Source: Cymbomonas tetramitiformis (Eukaryota; Chlorophyta; Pyramimonadophyceae; Pyramimonadales; Pyramimonadaceae). Taken from it: DNA of 64,000 nucleotides. The DNA lies in contig LGRX02035214.1 in the NCBI GenBank assembly GCA_001247695.2, forward strand, positions 16,305 to 80,304, written 5' to 3'. The notes beneath the pieces are model-generated. The model made no database searches, was not told where the DNA came from, and was given only the letters and a program-made list of their open reading frames with translations. Shown one piece after another: positions 63,888-64,000 of this stretch (positions are counted from its first letter, which is position 1; each line of letters begins with the position of its first letter). The translations under genes were made by a program, and so were the position numbers.

Positions 63888-64000
63888 CATGTTCGGATCT
63901 GAGCCGCTCATGGCAGGCCACGTCATCGGATCTGATCCGCTCATAGCAGGCCGCGTCATCGGATCCGATCCACTCATGGCAGGCCGCCTCATTGGATCTG
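63888..64000 (+). repeat. Start of a 35-bp tandem array cut by the window edge
   Basis: About three copies of CATCGGATCTGATCCGCTCA plus TGGCAGGCCGCGT at the right end. It lies in the intron after the exon ending at 63501. Confidence 0.9.

Overview
The window reads as nuclear DNA of a eukaryote, most likely a green alga (inference). Two large genes are split by introns with canonical GT-AG borders and one probable GC-AG border, and those introns are filled with minisatellite arrays. The recognisable host proteins are a GT77 arabinosyltransferase-type glycosyltransferase, typical of the green lineage, a plant-type phosphatidylinositol 4-kinase alpha, and an acyl-protein thioesterase. I found no bacterial operon, rRNA, tRNA or CRISPR.

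Layout. Positions 1 to about 18.7 kb hold a decayed Ty3/gypsy LTR retrotransposon on the + strand whose 5' end lies outside the window. Gag, zinc knuckle, aspartic protease, reverse transcriptase and RNase H are followed by a nested 7-kb block (about 6.9-13.9 kb). The outer element then resumes with the integrase C-terminus, a PHD finger, an amino-methyltransferase-like domain, a chromodomain, a cytosine-5 DNA-methyltransferase domain, a polypurine tract and a 3' LTR. The nested block is one frame of about 1,960 codons with three in-frame stops. It has a retropepsin but no reverse transcriptase that I can see, and it is followed by hydrophobic open frames. A compact intronless thioesterase gene lies at 20.9-21.6 kb (minus).

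From 23.8 to about 38.3 kb runs the GT77 gene (+). Its exons join with consistent reading phases from the ATG through 37282. Introns carry arrays with units of about 30 to 75 bp. The 3.5-kb intron at 33126-36654 contains a large inverted repeat (34600-36329). Each arm encodes a small acidic protein whose first 15 residues resemble the histone H3 tail (ARTxxxARxxTGGxA), with Lys4, Lys9 and Lys14 replaced; position 9 is Met. This is the observation I consider most likely to be new.

From 38.3 to 45.6 kb there is gene-poor DNA with a MITE-like element, diverged dispersed repeats and a broken coding fossil. From 45573 to beyond the right edge runs the gene for PI4-kinase alpha (+). About 26 exons or candidate exons cover the alpha-solenoid part of the protein; the kinase domain must lie to the right. 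Several of its minisatellites duplicate an exon-intron boundary and so multiply splice sites.

The host genes concern Golgi glycosylation, lipid-anchor turnover and phosphoinositide synthesis and show no sign of forming a pathway together. The common theme of the mobile DNA is chromatin: chromodomain, PHD, two methyltransferase-like domains, and a separate H3-tail-like protein. Exon borders come from reading splice motifs and phases by eye; those marked approximate may be off.
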